Source: Acidimicrobiales bacterium (GTDB lineage: Bacteria > Actinomycetota > Acidimicrobiia > Acidimicrobiales > RAAP-2). From it: 38,243 bases of DNA. The DNA lies in NCBI GenBank assembly GCA_017883025.1, contig JADGOH010000080.1:1-38243 (forward strand), given 5' to 3'. Each line of letters opens with the position of its first letter. Position 1 is the first letter of the stretch. Both the position numbers and the translations under genes were made by a program. The notes below the pieces were generated by a model. That model saw nothing but the letters and a program-made list of their open reading frames with translations. It ran no database searches and was not told the origin of the DNA. Positions 23,859-32,370 of the stretch are shown piece after piece.

Positions 23859-24916
23859 GCGGCACCACCGGTGGGGGCCCGGTCCGCCCGCTACGGATGG
23901 CCGGGGCCCTCGGGTCGCCCTACTCGCTGAAGATGCGGGCCGTGCTCCGGTACCGGAGAATCCCCTTCGAGTGGGTGCTGCGCGGCTCGCGCTGGGACGA
24001 CCTGCCGCCGGCCCCGGTGGCGCTGATCCCGGCCATCAGCATTCCCGACGCCGACGGCCGGTACCCGGACGCGATGATCGACTCCAGCCCGCAGATCGTG
24101 CGGCTCGAGGCCGAGTTCGCCGGCCGGAGCCTCGTCCCGGTCGACCCGGTCGTGGCCTTCTGCGACCTGCTGCTCGAGGACTACGGCGACGAATGGGTGA
24201 CCAAGGCGATGTACCACTACCGCTGGTGGTACCCCGACGCGGTGGCCAAGGCCGGACGGCAGCTCCCACTCGACATCGACGAGCAGATGCCGGCCGCCAC
24301 GCTCGAGCGGTCGCGGCAGTTCATCACCGACCGCCAGCAGGGGCGGATGGCGCTGGTCGGTTCCACCGAGGGCAACCGGCCGGTGATCGAGCGCTCCTAC
24401 GAGCGCCTGCTCGACCTGCTGGACGCCCACCTGGCCGGGCAGCCCTACCTCCTGGGTGACCGTCCCGGCCGGGGCGACTTCGGGATCTTCGGACAGCTGA
24501 GCCAGCTCGTCGGGTGGGACCCGGAGTCCGCTCGGGTGGCGGTCGAGCGGGCGCCCCGCGTGGTGCACTGGGTGAACCTCACCGACGACCTGAGCTGGCT
24601 CCCGGTCGACGGCGACGAGGGGTGGGACGACGGGTGGGTGGATGCCGGATCCGTGCCCGACACCATCGGTGCCCTGCTCCACGAGGTCGGCCGGACCTAC
24701 GCCCCGTTCCTCGTCGCCAACGCGGCAGCCCTGGCGTCCGGGGCCGACGAGGTGGTGTGCGCCATCGACGGGACCGAGTACCGGCAGGGGCCGTTCGCGT
24801 ACCAGGGAAAATGCCTGACATGGCTGCGCGCGGCGCACGACGCCCTGGCCCCGCAGGTGCGGTCCGCCGTCGACCGGGTGCTCGACGGCACGGGCTGCGA
24901 GCAGCTCTTCGCATGA
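23855..24916 (+). CDS. Long glutathione-S-transferase-like protein (copy 1)
   Basis: A 353-residue GST-superfamily protein: a thioredoxin-like N-domain starting GALGSPYSLKMRAVLRYR (Ser or Tyr of SPYS in the catalytic position), an all-helical domain with LLDLLDAHLAGQPYLLGDRPGRGDF, and an extra ~110 residues beyond normal GSTs (200-230). That extension shares order and motifs with the gene at 26624 (VPDTIGALL versus VPDSLRALL, then a strand-rich DGTEYRQG segment and a final helix). GTG 23855 overlaps the lipoprotein stop and has GAGGAG upstream. It is followed by another GST and gshB, so glutathione is the likely cofactor. The reaction is unknown. Confidence 0.8.
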   Translation: MSGTTGGGPVRPLRMAGALGSPYSLKMRAVLRYRRIPFEWVLRGSRWDDLPPAPVALIPAISIPDADGRYPDAMIDSSPQIVRLEAEFAGRSLVPVDPVVAFCDLLLEDYGDEWVTKAMYHYRWWYPDAVAKAGRQLPLDIDEQMPAATLERSRQFITDRQQGRMALVGSTEGNRPVIERSYERLLDLLDAHLAGQPYLLGDRPGRGDFGIFGQLSQLVGWDPESARVAVERAPRVVHWVNLTDDLSWLPVDGDEGWDDGWVDAGSVPDTIGALLHEVGRTYAPFLVANAAALASGADEVVCAIDGTEYRQGPFAYQGKCLTWLRAAHDALAPQVRSAVDRVLDGTGCEQLFA

Positions 24917-25617
24917 CGACACCGGACACCCCGCCGCCGGTCACCCTGTTCGGGCACTGGATCTGCCCCTACTCGGTGCGGGTGTCCTTCGCCCTGGCCG
25001 AGCGCCGGATCGCGCACGAAGTGGTCGTGGTCCCTCCGACGGCCGTGCGGCCGCCGGGGTTCGTCGTGCCGCCCGAGTTCGTCGAGCACTCGCCCAGGGG
25101 CGAGATCCCGATGCTCCGGGTCGGCGACGCCTACCGGGCAGACTCGCTGCCGATCCTCGACTGGCTGGAGGAGCAGTTCGACGAGCGGCCGCTGCTGCCG
25201 GCGGACGCCGCCGGCCGGTCCCGGGTGCGCGAGCGGACGGCGTGGATCGACTCCCACGTGTTCACCCCGATGATCGGCGTCTACTACGGGACGGACGTGG
25301 AGCGCATCGCCCGGGCCTCGGACGCCCTGGCCGCCGCCCTCGGCGAGATGGGTGCGTGGGTGGAGGACGACCCCTGGCTGGCGGGCGGGGCGCCGTCCCT
25401 CGCCGAGGCTGCGGCGGTGCCCGTCTACGTGCGCCTCGGGGCCCTGGCCCGACTGGGGTTCACCGGCGCCCTCGACCGGCGGGTGGCGGGCCACCTCGAC
25501 CGGTGCCGGGGGCTCGAGGGATGGGCGCACGTGGCGTGGACGGACGACCAGAACGACGAGTTGGTGGGCCGGTTCCGGCGCTACCGGGCGGACGTGCGCG
25601 CCGCGGCAGGGGACTGA
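24913..25617 (+). CDS. Glutathione S-transferase family protein (short)
   Basis: A 234-residue GST of normal length. The N-terminal thioredoxin-like domain has HWICPYSVRVSFAL with Cys18 in a CPYS motif, as in the Cys-type omega/zeta/beta-like GSTs. The glutathione-binding EIPML and DSLPILDWLEEQF segments follow, then a helical C-domain ending in a basic patch. ATG 24913 overlaps the stop of the preceding gene by four bases (ATGA), and gshB begins eight bases after its stop. A Cys-type GST usually reduces or removes groups from glutathione conjugates, including reductive dehalogenation, rather than forming them. That role here is inference from the motif. Confidence 0.83.
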   Translation: MTTPDTPPPVTLFGHWICPYSVRVSFALAERRIAHEVVVVPPTAVRPPGFVVPPEFVEHSPRGEIPMLRVGDAYRADSLPILDWLEEQFDERPLLPADAAGRSRVRERTAWIDSHVFTPMIGVYYGTDVERIARASDALAAALGEMGAWVEDDPWLAGGAPSLAEAAAVPVYVRLGALARLGFTGALDRRVAGHLDRCRGLEGWAHVAWTDDQNDELVGRFRRYRADVRAAAGD

Positions 25618-25624
25618 CGCACCG

Positions 25625-26569
25625 GTGGACCTCCTGGTCGTGATGGACCCGCTGGAAAGGTGCGACCCCGACGACGACACGTCGGTGGGACTCATGGCCG
25701 CCGCCCTCGAACGGGGCCACCGGGTGGAGTGCTGCACGGCGGCCGACGTCTCGCTCGTCGACGGACGCGTGGTGGCGCGGGTGCGCCCGGTGGCGGCGTC
25801 GGGTCCGGCGGTGACGGCGGGACCGCGGGGCGCACGTCCCGTCGGGCTCGACGGGGTCGACGCCGTGCTGGTGCGGACCGACCCGCCGGTCGACGCCGGC
25901 TACCTGGCCCTGACGCTGCTGCTCGAGTTCGCCCGGGGGACCACGCTGCTGGTGAACGACCCACGGGGCCTGCGCGAGGCGAACGAGAAACTCTACGCGT
26001 GCCGGTTCCCCGACCTGATGCCCCCGACGGTCGTGACCGCGGACGGCCCGACCCTCGTCGCGTTCGCCGACGGGCACGGCGGCGCCGTGGTGAAGCCGCT
26101 GGACGGCCACGGGGGTCGGGGGGTGGTGCGCCTGGCGGCGGGCGACCCTGGAGGGCCTGGCCTGGTGGAGGCGGCCACCGCCGGCGGGACCCGCCCGGTC
26201 ATGGCCCAGCAGTTCCTGCCCGGCGTCGGAGACGGCGACCGTCGCATCCTGCTGCTCGACGGTGCGCCGCTCGGTGTGCTGAACCGTCGGCCCGCGCCCG
26301 GCGAGTTCCGGGCCAACATCGGGCTGGGGGCCACCGTGGAGGTCGTGGAACTCGACGCCCGGGACCGCCGCATCGTGGACGTCCTGGCCCCGGCGCTGCG
26401 CGCCGACGGGCTGTGGTTCGTCGGGATCGACGTGATCGACGGACGCCTGTCGGAGGTGAACGTGACCAGCCCGACGGGCCTGCGCCAGCTCACCCGCCTG
26501 TCGGGCGGACGCCCGGACCTCGCCGTCGTCGACTGGATTGCCGCCCGGGCCGGTGGCGGCGTCGGCTGA
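25625..26569 (+). CDS. gshB: Glutathione synthase
   Basis: A 314-residue ATP-grasp ligase that adds glycine to gamma-glutamylcysteine. It aligns over its whole length with bacterial GshB (E. coli 316 residues). Visible blocks are VVMDPLERCDPDDDTS (5-20), NDPRGLREANEKLYACRFPD (111-130), VVKPLDGHGGRG (155-166), MAQQFLPGVGDGDRRIL (193-209), and FVGIDVIDGRLSEVNVTSPT (265-284) with the metal-binding acid and Asn. GTG 25625 is eight bases after the GST stop. It closes a four-gene operon. No gshA is in the window. Glutathione synthesis is unusual in actinobacteria, which mostly use mycothiol. Confidence 0.9.
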   Translation: MDLLVVMDPLERCDPDDDTSVGLMAAALERGHRVECCTAADVSLVDGRVVARVRPVAASGPAVTAGPRGARPVGLDGVDAVLVRTDPPVDAGYLALTLLLEFARGTTLLVNDPRGLREANEKLYACRFPDLMPPTVVTADGPTLVAFADGHGGAVVKPLDGHGGRGVVRLAAGDPGGPGLVEAATAGGTRPVMAQQFLPGVGDGDRRILLLDGAPLGVLNRRPAPGEFRANIGLGATVEVVELDARDRRIVDVLAPALRADGLWFVGIDVIDGRLSEVNVTSPTGLRQLTRLSGGRPDLAVVDWIAARAGGGVG

Positions 26570-26572
26570 CCG

Positions 26573-26595
26573 GGCGCCGACCGGATGACGGCGCC
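26573..26595. terminator. Possible bidirectional terminator between gshB and the long GST
   Basis: GGCGCCG (26573-26579) and CGGCGCC (26589-26595) can form a seven-base-pair all-GC stem with a nine-base loop, between two convergent stop codons. No T tract. Confidence 0.4.
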
Positions 26596-26623
26596 ACCGG
26601 TGCGACCACGGCGAGGGGGCCGC

Positions 26624-27796
26624 TCAGGACGGGAGCACCGGGTCCTGCAGCGGGCCCCACACCTCGTGGTTGTCGGCCCGCTCCACCCATCGACGGGGCC
26701 GGATGTCGAGGAGCGGGTCGAGCCCGGCCTCGGTGAACACCGCCCGGACGGCGGGCTCGGCGTCCGGGCCCGCCCCGGCCACCGCGTCCTGCAGCCGCTT
26801 GATCAGGTAGAGCCGGTACGGGACGACCGCGACCGTCATCGGGCGGCCCCGCCACTCGAACGTGGTGGTCCCGCTGAACCGCCGGTTGGGCTTGCCGAGT
26901 ACGACGTCACCCTCGGCCGCGTCCGGGTGCTCGGCCAGCCAGCCGTCGACGGCGGCGACCTGCGCCACCGCCTCGTCCAGGTACTCCTCGCCGATGTAGG
27001 CGAGCAGGGCACGCAGGGAGTCGGGCACCCCGTCGTCGGCAAACAGGTCCTCGGAGACGTCGCCGTACTCGCCGGCGTCGAGAACGGGCGCGTTCATGCG
27101 CTCGACCCACCGCCACACCCGCTGCGCCCGGCGCTTCATCAGCACCGACGGGTGGGGGTCGCGGGCGAGGTGGGCGAACAGCGGGCCCATGAAACCGAAG
27201 TCGCCGATGGTCGGTCGTCCACCGAGGAGGTAGGGGGAGCCGGCGAGATGGGCGTCGAACAGGTCGAGGAATTGCTCGTAGGACCGCTCGATCTCGGGCA
27301 TGAGGTCCTCACTGACCCCGAAGGCCGTGGTGGCCGAGCGCATCCGATCGCTCGAGAAGGCGAACACGCCGTCGCGGGTCTCGTCGTCGCCCCCGAGCAC
27401 CAGGCTGGCCGAGAAGTCCTTGGACAGGAACGCCACGTTGGTGTCGTCGAAGTCCCACCGGTAGTGCATGGCCGGTCGGAGCAGCCCTTCGCCGCCGAAC
27501 AGTTCGAGCAGGTGGGCGACTGCCCGGTGGACGGGCGTGGCCGGATAGGCGGACCTGTCAGTAGCGACCTGCCCGTCGAGGTGGTCGATGATGTCCACCG
27601 TGTCCTGGACGAGCGTGCCGTCCGGGGCCTCCAGGACCGGGATGATCCACCGACCGATCGCCGGGACGACCGCGTCGGTGTACCGGGGGTCGCCCGGCAC
27701 CCGCTCGACGTACTCGATCCGTTGCTTGCGGAGGTACGACCGGGCCTTGCCCGAGTAGAGCGAGCCGGGCATGGCGTAGAGGATGTAGGGGTCCAT
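26624..27796 (-). CDS. Long glutathione-S-transferase-like protein (copy 2)
   Basis: A 390-residue GST-superfamily protein with an N-terminal thioredoxin-like domain (YAMPGSLYSGKARSYLRK), DTVDIIDHLDGQ in the glutathione-binding turn, a helical domain with LFDAHLAGSPYLLGGRPTIGDF, and a ~130-residue C-terminal extension like that of the gene at 23855. AGGAG precedes ATG 27796. It is divergent from the DUF2855 operon and shares with it the tandem TGTCA-N7-TGACA operators, so it is probably induced together with that operon. It converges with gshB, placing synthesis and use of glutathione side by side. Substrate unknown. Confidence 0.8.
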   Translation of the reverse strand: MDPYILYAMPGSLYSGKARSYLRKQRIEYVERVPGDPRYTDAVVPAIGRWIIPVLEAPDGTLVQDTVDIIDHLDGQVATDRSAYPATPVHRAVAHLLELFGGEGLLRPAMHYRWDFDDTNVAFLSKDFSASLVLGGDDETRDGVFAFSSDRMRSATTAFGVSEDLMPEIERSYEQFLDLFDAHLAGSPYLLGGRPTIGDFGFMGPLFAHLARDPHPSVLMKRRAQRVWRWVERMNAPVLDAGEYGDVSEDLFADDGVPDSLRALLAYIGEEYLDEAVAQVAAVDGWLAEHPDAAEGDVVLGKPNRRFSGTTTFEWRGRPMTVAVVPYRLYLIKRLQDAVAGAGPDAEPAVRAVFTEAGLDPLLDIRPRRWVERADNHEVWGPLQDPVLPS

Positions 27797-28103
27797 CAGC
27801 GGATCTCCTGTTCGACGTGGTCATGGGACTGTAGATCGGAGGCGGCCGGTGCCCACCCGGGCACGCGGCGGGCCCCCGTGCCGGCTCGGACGGACGGAGC
27901 GCGCGGGCGACGTGGTTGGCGACGTCGCCGGCGGTCAGGGTGGGGGAGGTGGTCGGCAAGGGTCGCTTGCCAGCGTATCTTCTGTCAGCTACCTTGACAG
28001 ATGTCAGCGCACATGACATGACCCGGACCCCTCGGGACGCCGATCGGCGGCGCCGCGACGGCATCGGTGCGGCGCTGTCTTTCGAGGCGAGGGAGACGGT
28101 CGA
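27797..28103. promoter_or_regulatory. Divergent promoter region with tandem TGTCA-N7-TGACA operators
   Basis: No gene in these 307 bases. TGTCA (27983-27987) and TGACA (27995-27999), then TGTCA (28002-28006) and TGACA (28014-28018), form two identical-format palindromes with seven-base spacers, centres 19 bases apart. The first extends to seven-base arms (27981-27987, 27995-28001). TTGACA (27994-27999) inside site 1 could be the -35 of the plus-strand operon; no clear -10. The TetR regulator encoded at 30985 is the natural candidate to bind here. Confidence 0.65.
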
Positions 28104-29210
28104 ATGGACATCGAGGTCGCACGCACGGAGCTGACCGAGTGGCGCGTGGTGGACCCGGGCGTCCGGGCGCTTGCCGACGGTGAGGCCCGGCTGCGGGTCG
28201 ACCGGTTCGGGTTCTCGTCGAACAACGTCTCCTACGCGGTGATCGGCGAGATGCTCCGGTACTGGGAGGCCTTCCCGGCGTCCCCGGCCGACGCCGACGA
28301 CGCCACGGCGTGGGGCCGGGTGCCGGCCTGGGGGTTCGTCGAGGTCGTCGAAACGAGGTCGCACGACGTCGCGATCGGCGAGCGGCTCTTCGGGTTCGTC
28401 CCCATGTCGACCGAGCTGGTCATCCAGCCGGGCCGGGCCACCGCTGCCGACGTGACCGACCTGGCACCGCACCGGTCCCAGCTCGCCGGGCCGTACAACA
28501 CGTATCGGCGGTGCGCGACCGACCCGGCCTACCGCCCTGACGCCGAGGAGCTCCAGATGCTCCTCTATCCGCTGTTCTTCACCTCCTTCGTCATCGACGA
28601 CTTCGTGGCCGACCACGACGACTTCGGCGCCGCCCAGGTCGTCGTCTCGAGTGCGTCGGCCAAGACGGCGCTGGGCGCCGCCTACCTGCTGCGCTCCCGG
28701 GGCGTGCGCACGGTGGGGCTGACGTCGCCCGGAAACGCCGAATTCTGCCGGTCACTCGGCGTGTTCGACGACGTCGTGACCTACGACGCCGTGGACTCCC
28801 TGGACCAGGTCCCGTCGGTCTTCATCGACGTCTCCGGGGACCAGCGTGTGGTGTCGGCCGTCCACCACCGGTTGGGCGACGCCCTCGCCCACTCCATGAT
28901 CGTGGGCGACACCCACTGGGACAGTCCGCCCGCCACCGACGACGTCCCGCGGCCCGGCCCCGCCCCGGCGTTCCTCTTCGCCCCGAGTCAGATCTCCAAG
29001 CGGAGCCGCGACTGGGGCGCCGACGTGCTGGCCGCCACCATGGCCGAGGCGTGGGTCCGTTACGCCGACTGGGTGACCGGATGGCTCACGCTCGAGCACG
29101 TCACCGGCCCCGAGGCCGTCATCGAGGTGTTCCGCACGTACCTGTCCGGCAGGGTCGACCCCCGGATCGGGACGATCTGCACGCTCCAGACCCAGGAGGT
29201 CCCCGCATGA
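28104..29210 (+). CDS. DUF2855 family protein (MDR-like)
   Basis: A 368-residue protein of the DUF2855 family, whose members look like medium-chain dehydrogenase/reductases without an obvious zinc site. Typical segments are FGFSSNNVSYAVIGEMLRYW (near residues 36-55), WGFVEVVETR, LLYPLFFTSFVIDDFV and the Rossmann-like VVVSSASAKTALGAAYLL. The family has no firm function; a role in ketone or unsaturated-carbonyl metabolism is often guessed. GAGGGAGA lies six bases before ATG 28104. It is the first gene of the operator-controlled operon and overlaps the LLM oxidoreductase start by four bases (ATGA). Confidence 0.83.
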   Translation: MDIEVARTELTEWRVVDPGVRALADGEARLRVDRFGFSSNNVSYAVIGEMLRYWEAFPASPADADDATAWGRVPAWGFVEVVETRSHDVAIGERLFGFVPMSTELVIQPGRATAADVTDLAPHRSQLAGPYNTYRRCATDPAYRPDAEELQMLLYPLFFTSFVIDDFVADHDDFGAAQVVVSSASAKTALGAAYLLRSRGVRTVGLTSPGNAEFCRSLGVFDDVVTYDAVDSLDQVPSVFIDVSGDQRVVSAVHHRLGDALAHSMIVGDTHWDSPPATDDVPRPGPAPAFLFAPSQISKRSRDWGADVLAATMAEAWVRYADWVTGWLTLEHVTGPEAVIEVFRTYLSGRVDPRIGTICTLQTQEVPA

Positions 29211-30076
29211 AGTTCGGCATCGTCTTCGCCAACACCGGGCCGTTCTGCGACCCGGTGTTGGCCGTGGGATTCGCACGGGCGGCCGAGTCCGCGGGATTCG
29301 AGTCGCTGTGGACGGTCGAGCACACCGTGGTGCCCGTCGGCTACGAGTCGACATACCCCTACGACAAGTCGGGTCGGATGCCCGGCGCTGATGACGCGCC
29401 CATCCCGGACCCGCTCGTGTGGCTGTCCTTCGTGGCCTCGGCCACCACGACGATCAACCTCGGCACGGGCATCCTGATCCAGCCCCAGCGCAATCCCGTG
29501 GTGCTGGCCAAGGAGGTCGCCACCCTCGACCACCTGTCGGGCGGGCGGATGCAGCTGGGTGTGGGCGTCGGCTGGCTCGCAGAGGAGTTCGACGCCATCG
29601 GGGTGCCCTTCGACGAGCGGGGTCGGCGCACCGATGACGGGATCGCCGCCATGCGCGCCCTGTGGAGCGAGGACCGGGCGACCTACGTCGGCGAGTTCAC
29701 GTCGTTCACCGACTGCATCTGCCGCCCCCAGCCGGTGTCGGGATCGGTACCCGTCCACGTCGGCGGCCACAGCGGAGTCGCGGCACGCCGCGCCGGCCGG
29801 ATCGGCGACGGGTTCTTCCCGGCCAAGGGGAGCCACCGGCGGTTGGGCGAGCTCTTCGACCTCGTGCGCTCGACGGCCGCCGAGGCCGGGCGGGATCCGT
29901 CGGCCATCGAGCTCACGTGCGGCGGAAACGGGGTGTTCGGCCCGACCGCGCTCGAGGAGGCGGCGGCCTTGGCCGACCTTGGCGTGGACCGCGTCGTGGT
30001 CCCGGCGTTCCTCTTCTACCAGGACACGGCCGACGCGCTCGCCCGCTACGGCGACGAGGTGATCGCCCGGGCATGA
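29207..30076 (+). CDS. LLM-class (probably F420-dependent) oxidoreductase
   Basis: A 289-residue luciferase-like TIM-barrel oxidoreductase. The N-terminus MKFGIVFANTGPF, the WTVEHTVVP motif, INLGTGILIQPQRNPVVLAKE and GVGVGWLAEEFDAIGVPF are typical of the actinobacterial TIGR03619 group that uses F420 rather than FMN. F420 dependence is inferred from family only. AGGAGGT precedes ATG 29207, which overlaps the DUF2855 stop. With the following SDR it gives two hydride-transfer enzymes in one operon, suggesting successive oxidations or reductions of a common substrate. Confidence 0.87.
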   Translation: MKFGIVFANTGPFCDPVLAVGFARAAESAGFESLWTVEHTVVPVGYESTYPYDKSGRMPGADDAPIPDPLVWLSFVASATTTINLGTGILIQPQRNPVVLAKEVATLDHLSGGRMQLGVGVGWLAEEFDAIGVPFDERGRRTDDGIAAMRALWSEDRATYVGEFTSFTDCICRPQPVSGSVPVHVGGHSGVAARRAGRIGDGFFPAKGSHRRLGELFDLVRSTAAEAGRDPSAIELTCGGNGVFGPTALEEAAALADLGVDRVVVPAFLFYQDTADALARYGDEVIARA

Positions 30077-30157
30077 CCTGGGGCCGGGGGCGCGCGGCGC
30101 AGAACGCGACCGGCTCGACCGGCCCGATGGACTCGACACGACAAGGAGGACACAGCG

Positions 30158-30979
30158 ATGGAGTTGGACGGACGTACGGCAGTGGTGACGGGGGCGGCAT
30201 CGGGCATCGGGCTCGCGCTCACCGAGCGCTTCCTGGACGAGGGCATGCGGGTGGTCATGGCCGACATCGAGCAGCCCGTGCTGGAACGGCAGTCGGCCCG
30301 CATCGCCGCCGCAGGCGGGGCGGTGACCCCGGTGGTGTGCGACGTGTCCGACGCCGACCAGGTCGCCGGCCTGCGTGACGCGGCGCTGGCGGCCTACGGC
30401 TCGGTCCAGCTGCTCTGCAACAACGCCGGCGTGGCATCGGGCCGACCGAACCACAAGACCAAGCCGGCCGTCTGGGACTGGGTGGTCGGCGTCAACCTCC
30501 TCGGCCCCGCCTACGGAGTCAGCACCTTCGTCCCCCTGATGCTCGATCAGGGCGAGGGCCACGTGGTGAACACGGCGTCCGAGGCCGGTCTGACGTCGTC
30601 GCCGATGCTCGGGTCGTACCACGCCACCAAGTACGCAGTCGTCGGGCTGTCGGAGTCGCTGGCGATGGAGCTCGAGGGGACGCCGGTCGGCGTGTCGTGC
30701 CTGTGCCCCGAGCTGGTGGACACCAAGATCTTCGAGGCCACCCGCAACGCCCCCGCCACGCTCGGGATGCCGGCACCTCCGGCCATCCCGATCGACCAGA
30801 TCGCCGAGGCCATGGGAACCGTGGCACTGCCCCCGGCCGACCTGGCCGCCGACGTCGTGTATGCCGTGCGGGCGGACCAGTTCTGGATCCTCACCCATCA
30901 GTCGACCCGCGCCCGGGTGCACGCACGCAACAGCCGGCTCGAGCAGGGCAAGCATCCGAAATTCGGGCCGGGGGCCTGA
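30158..30979 (+). CDS. SDR-family NAD(P)-dependent oxidoreductase
   Basis: A 273-residue classical short-chain dehydrogenase. TGAASGIG (11-18) binds the cofactor and Asp in VVMADIE suggests NAD(H) preference. NNAG, the Ser in NTASEAG, and the Tyr/Lys of SYHATKYAVVGL complete the active site. The C-terminal ~50 residues (AADVVYAVRADQFWILTHQ) resemble SDRs of actinobacterial degradation clusters. AAGGAGG precedes ATG 30158; the 81-base gap after the LLM gene has no terminator, so it is probably the same transcript. Substrate likely a secondary alcohol or ketone. Confidence 0.86.
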   Translation: MELDGRTAVVTGAASGIGLALTERFLDEGMRVVMADIEQPVLERQSARIAAAGGAVTPVVCDVSDADQVAGLRDAALAAYGSVQLLCNNAGVASGRPNHKTKPAVWDWVVGVNLLGPAYGVSTFVPLMLDQGEGHVVNTASEAGLTSSPMLGSYHATKYAVVGLSESLAMELEGTPVGVSCLCPELVDTKIFEATRNAPATLGMPAPPAIPIDQIAEAMGTVALPPADLAADVVYAVRADQFWILTHQSTRARVHARNSRLEQGKHPKFGPGA

Positions 30980-30984
30980 CGGCG

Positions 30985-31611
30985 GTGTCGGCGCAGCAGG
31001 TGTCGGACCTCGAGCCGCCCGTGCCCTCGACGGTGGACGGGCGCTCGGCCATCCGCGACCGGAACCGCGATGCCGTCCTCGACGCCGTCCTCGACCTGTT
31101 CTCGGAGGACAATCTCCGCCCCGGTCCCGAGGAGGTCGCCCTGCGGGTCGGGCTCTCGGTGCGGTCCGTGTACCGGTACTTCGACGACCACGACAGCCTG
31201 ACGCGGGCCGCCATCGCCCGGAACATCGAGCGGCGGGCCCCGCTGTTCCGCATCCCCGCCATCGGCGAGGGCGGGACGGGTGTCCGGATCGACCGCTTCG
31301 TGGACAGCCGGCTCCGTCTGCAGGCCGAGGTGGGCGCCACCGTGCGTGCCGCACGACTCCGGGCGACGTTCGACGGACTCGTCCGCGAGGACATGGAGGC
31401 GGCGCGCACGTTCCTGCGCGAGCAGATCGGGCGCCACTTCGCCCCCGAGCTGTCCACCGGAGACGCGGCGCGGGCCCGGGCCCGCCTGGCCGCGGTCGAC
31501 GCCCTCTTCGCCTTCGAAGCCCTCGACCACTACCTGGTCCACCAACGCCTGGCCCCGACCGAGGCCCGACCACTCCTGGTCGATGCGCTCGGCGCCCTGC
31601 TCCGCCCCTGA
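30985..31611 (+). CDS. TetR/AcrR family transcriptional regulator
   Basis: A 208-residue repressor with an N-terminal TetR helix-turn-helix at about 22-70 (AVLDLFSEDNL, then EEVALRVGLSVRSVYRYFDD, the last part being the recognition helix) and a helical ligand domain. GTG 30985 begins five bases after the SDR stop, placing the regulator inside the operon. It is the best candidate to bind the tandem TGTCA-N7-TGACA sites 3 kb upstream and so control both this operon and the divergent long GST. The inducer is unknown, perhaps the pathway substrate or a CoA or halogenated intermediate. Confidence 0.86.
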   Translation: MSAQQVSDLEPPVPSTVDGRSAIRDRNRDAVLDAVLDLFSEDNLRPGPEEVALRVGLSVRSVYRYFDDHDSLTRAAIARNIERRAPLFRIPAIGEGGTGVRIDRFVDSRLRLQAEVGATVRAARLRATFDGLVREDMEAARTFLREQIGRHFAPELSTGDAARARARLAAVDALFAFEALDHYLVHQRLAPTEARPLLVDALGALLRP

Positions 31612-31658
31612 CCGACCACCCACCGGCCCCGCAGGCCCACACGAAAGGAAGCACCCTG

Positions 31659-32363
31659 ATGGCGAACCCGCTCGAGTACCCGTTCGGCACGATCAACACC
31701 GAGACCGCCGGCCGCTGGCTCCATCTGTCGCCCGAGGAGGACCGGGAGGTGTGGATGCTCAACCTGATGAAGTACAAGCCCGTGGCCGACTACGGCGACG
31801 GCTCCGCATCGACCATTTCGGGCCGGGAGGCCGATGACATCTACGCGCCGACCGCGGTCCTCGCCGACCTGGGGGCCACCGTGCCGCTCTTCGGCGACGT
31901 CACCCACCAGGTGGCCGACCACGTGGCGTGGGAGCGGATCGGGATCGTCCGGTACCCGAGCCGAGCCTCGTTCTTCGCCATGCAGAACCGGGACGACTTC
32001 CAGAAGCAGTACGTGCACAAGGAGGCCGGCATGGAGACGACGATCGTCATGGGCTGCGTGCCCGTGAGCGCCGGCGACCCCGGCGACGCCGGCAGCGGCC
32101 CGGTCGTGATGCGGGTCCGCCGGTTCGCGGAGGGCGCGGTCCCGGGCGACGACCCCGAGGGCGTCGTTCCGGTGGCGCACTTCAGCGTCGACGGTGTGAT
32201 CCTGGGTGACGGGCGGACGTGGGACGACGTCCGGTTCGACCGGGTGGACGAGGCGACCCTGCCGCTGCTGGCCGGGACCGACGGCGTGGCCGAGCAGGTC
32301 GTGGTCGTCGTCGACCCGTTGCTCGAGGACCTCATCGGTTCGATCGTGACCGCAGGGGCCTGA
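31659..32363 (+). CDS. DUF1330-like protein
   Basis: A 234-residue soluble protein. The first part resembles DUF1330 dimeric alpha-beta-barrel proteins (VWMLNLMKYKPVADYGDG, then IVRYPSRASFFAMQNRDDFQ), and a second, shorter half (VVMRVRRFAEGAVPG and HFSVDGVILGDG) may be a degenerate repeat of the fold. No catalytic residues can be assigned; relatives have been proposed to bind small ligands. AAAGGAAG lies eight bases before ATG 31659. It lies 47 bases after the TetR gene and seven before the dehalogenase, so it shares their transcript. Confidence 0.65.
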   Translation: MANPLEYPFGTINTETAGRWLHLSPEEDREVWMLNLMKYKPVADYGDGSASTISGREADDIYAPTAVLADLGATVPLFGDVTHQVADHVAWERIGIVRYPSRASFFAMQNRDDFQKQYVHKEAGMETTIVMGCVPVSAGDPGDAGSGPVVMRVRRFAEGAVPGDDPEGVVPVAHFSVDGVILGDGRTWDDVRFDRVDEATLPLLAGTDGVAEQVVVVVDPLLEDLIGSIVTAGA

Positions 32364-32370
32364 GCCGGAC

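Noticed and set aside
29060-31777. 905-codon minus-strand open frame opposite LLM, SDR and TetR genes
   Set aside because: Low-complexity Arg/Gly/His composition typical of high-GC antisense frames; three well-supported genes occupy the other strand.
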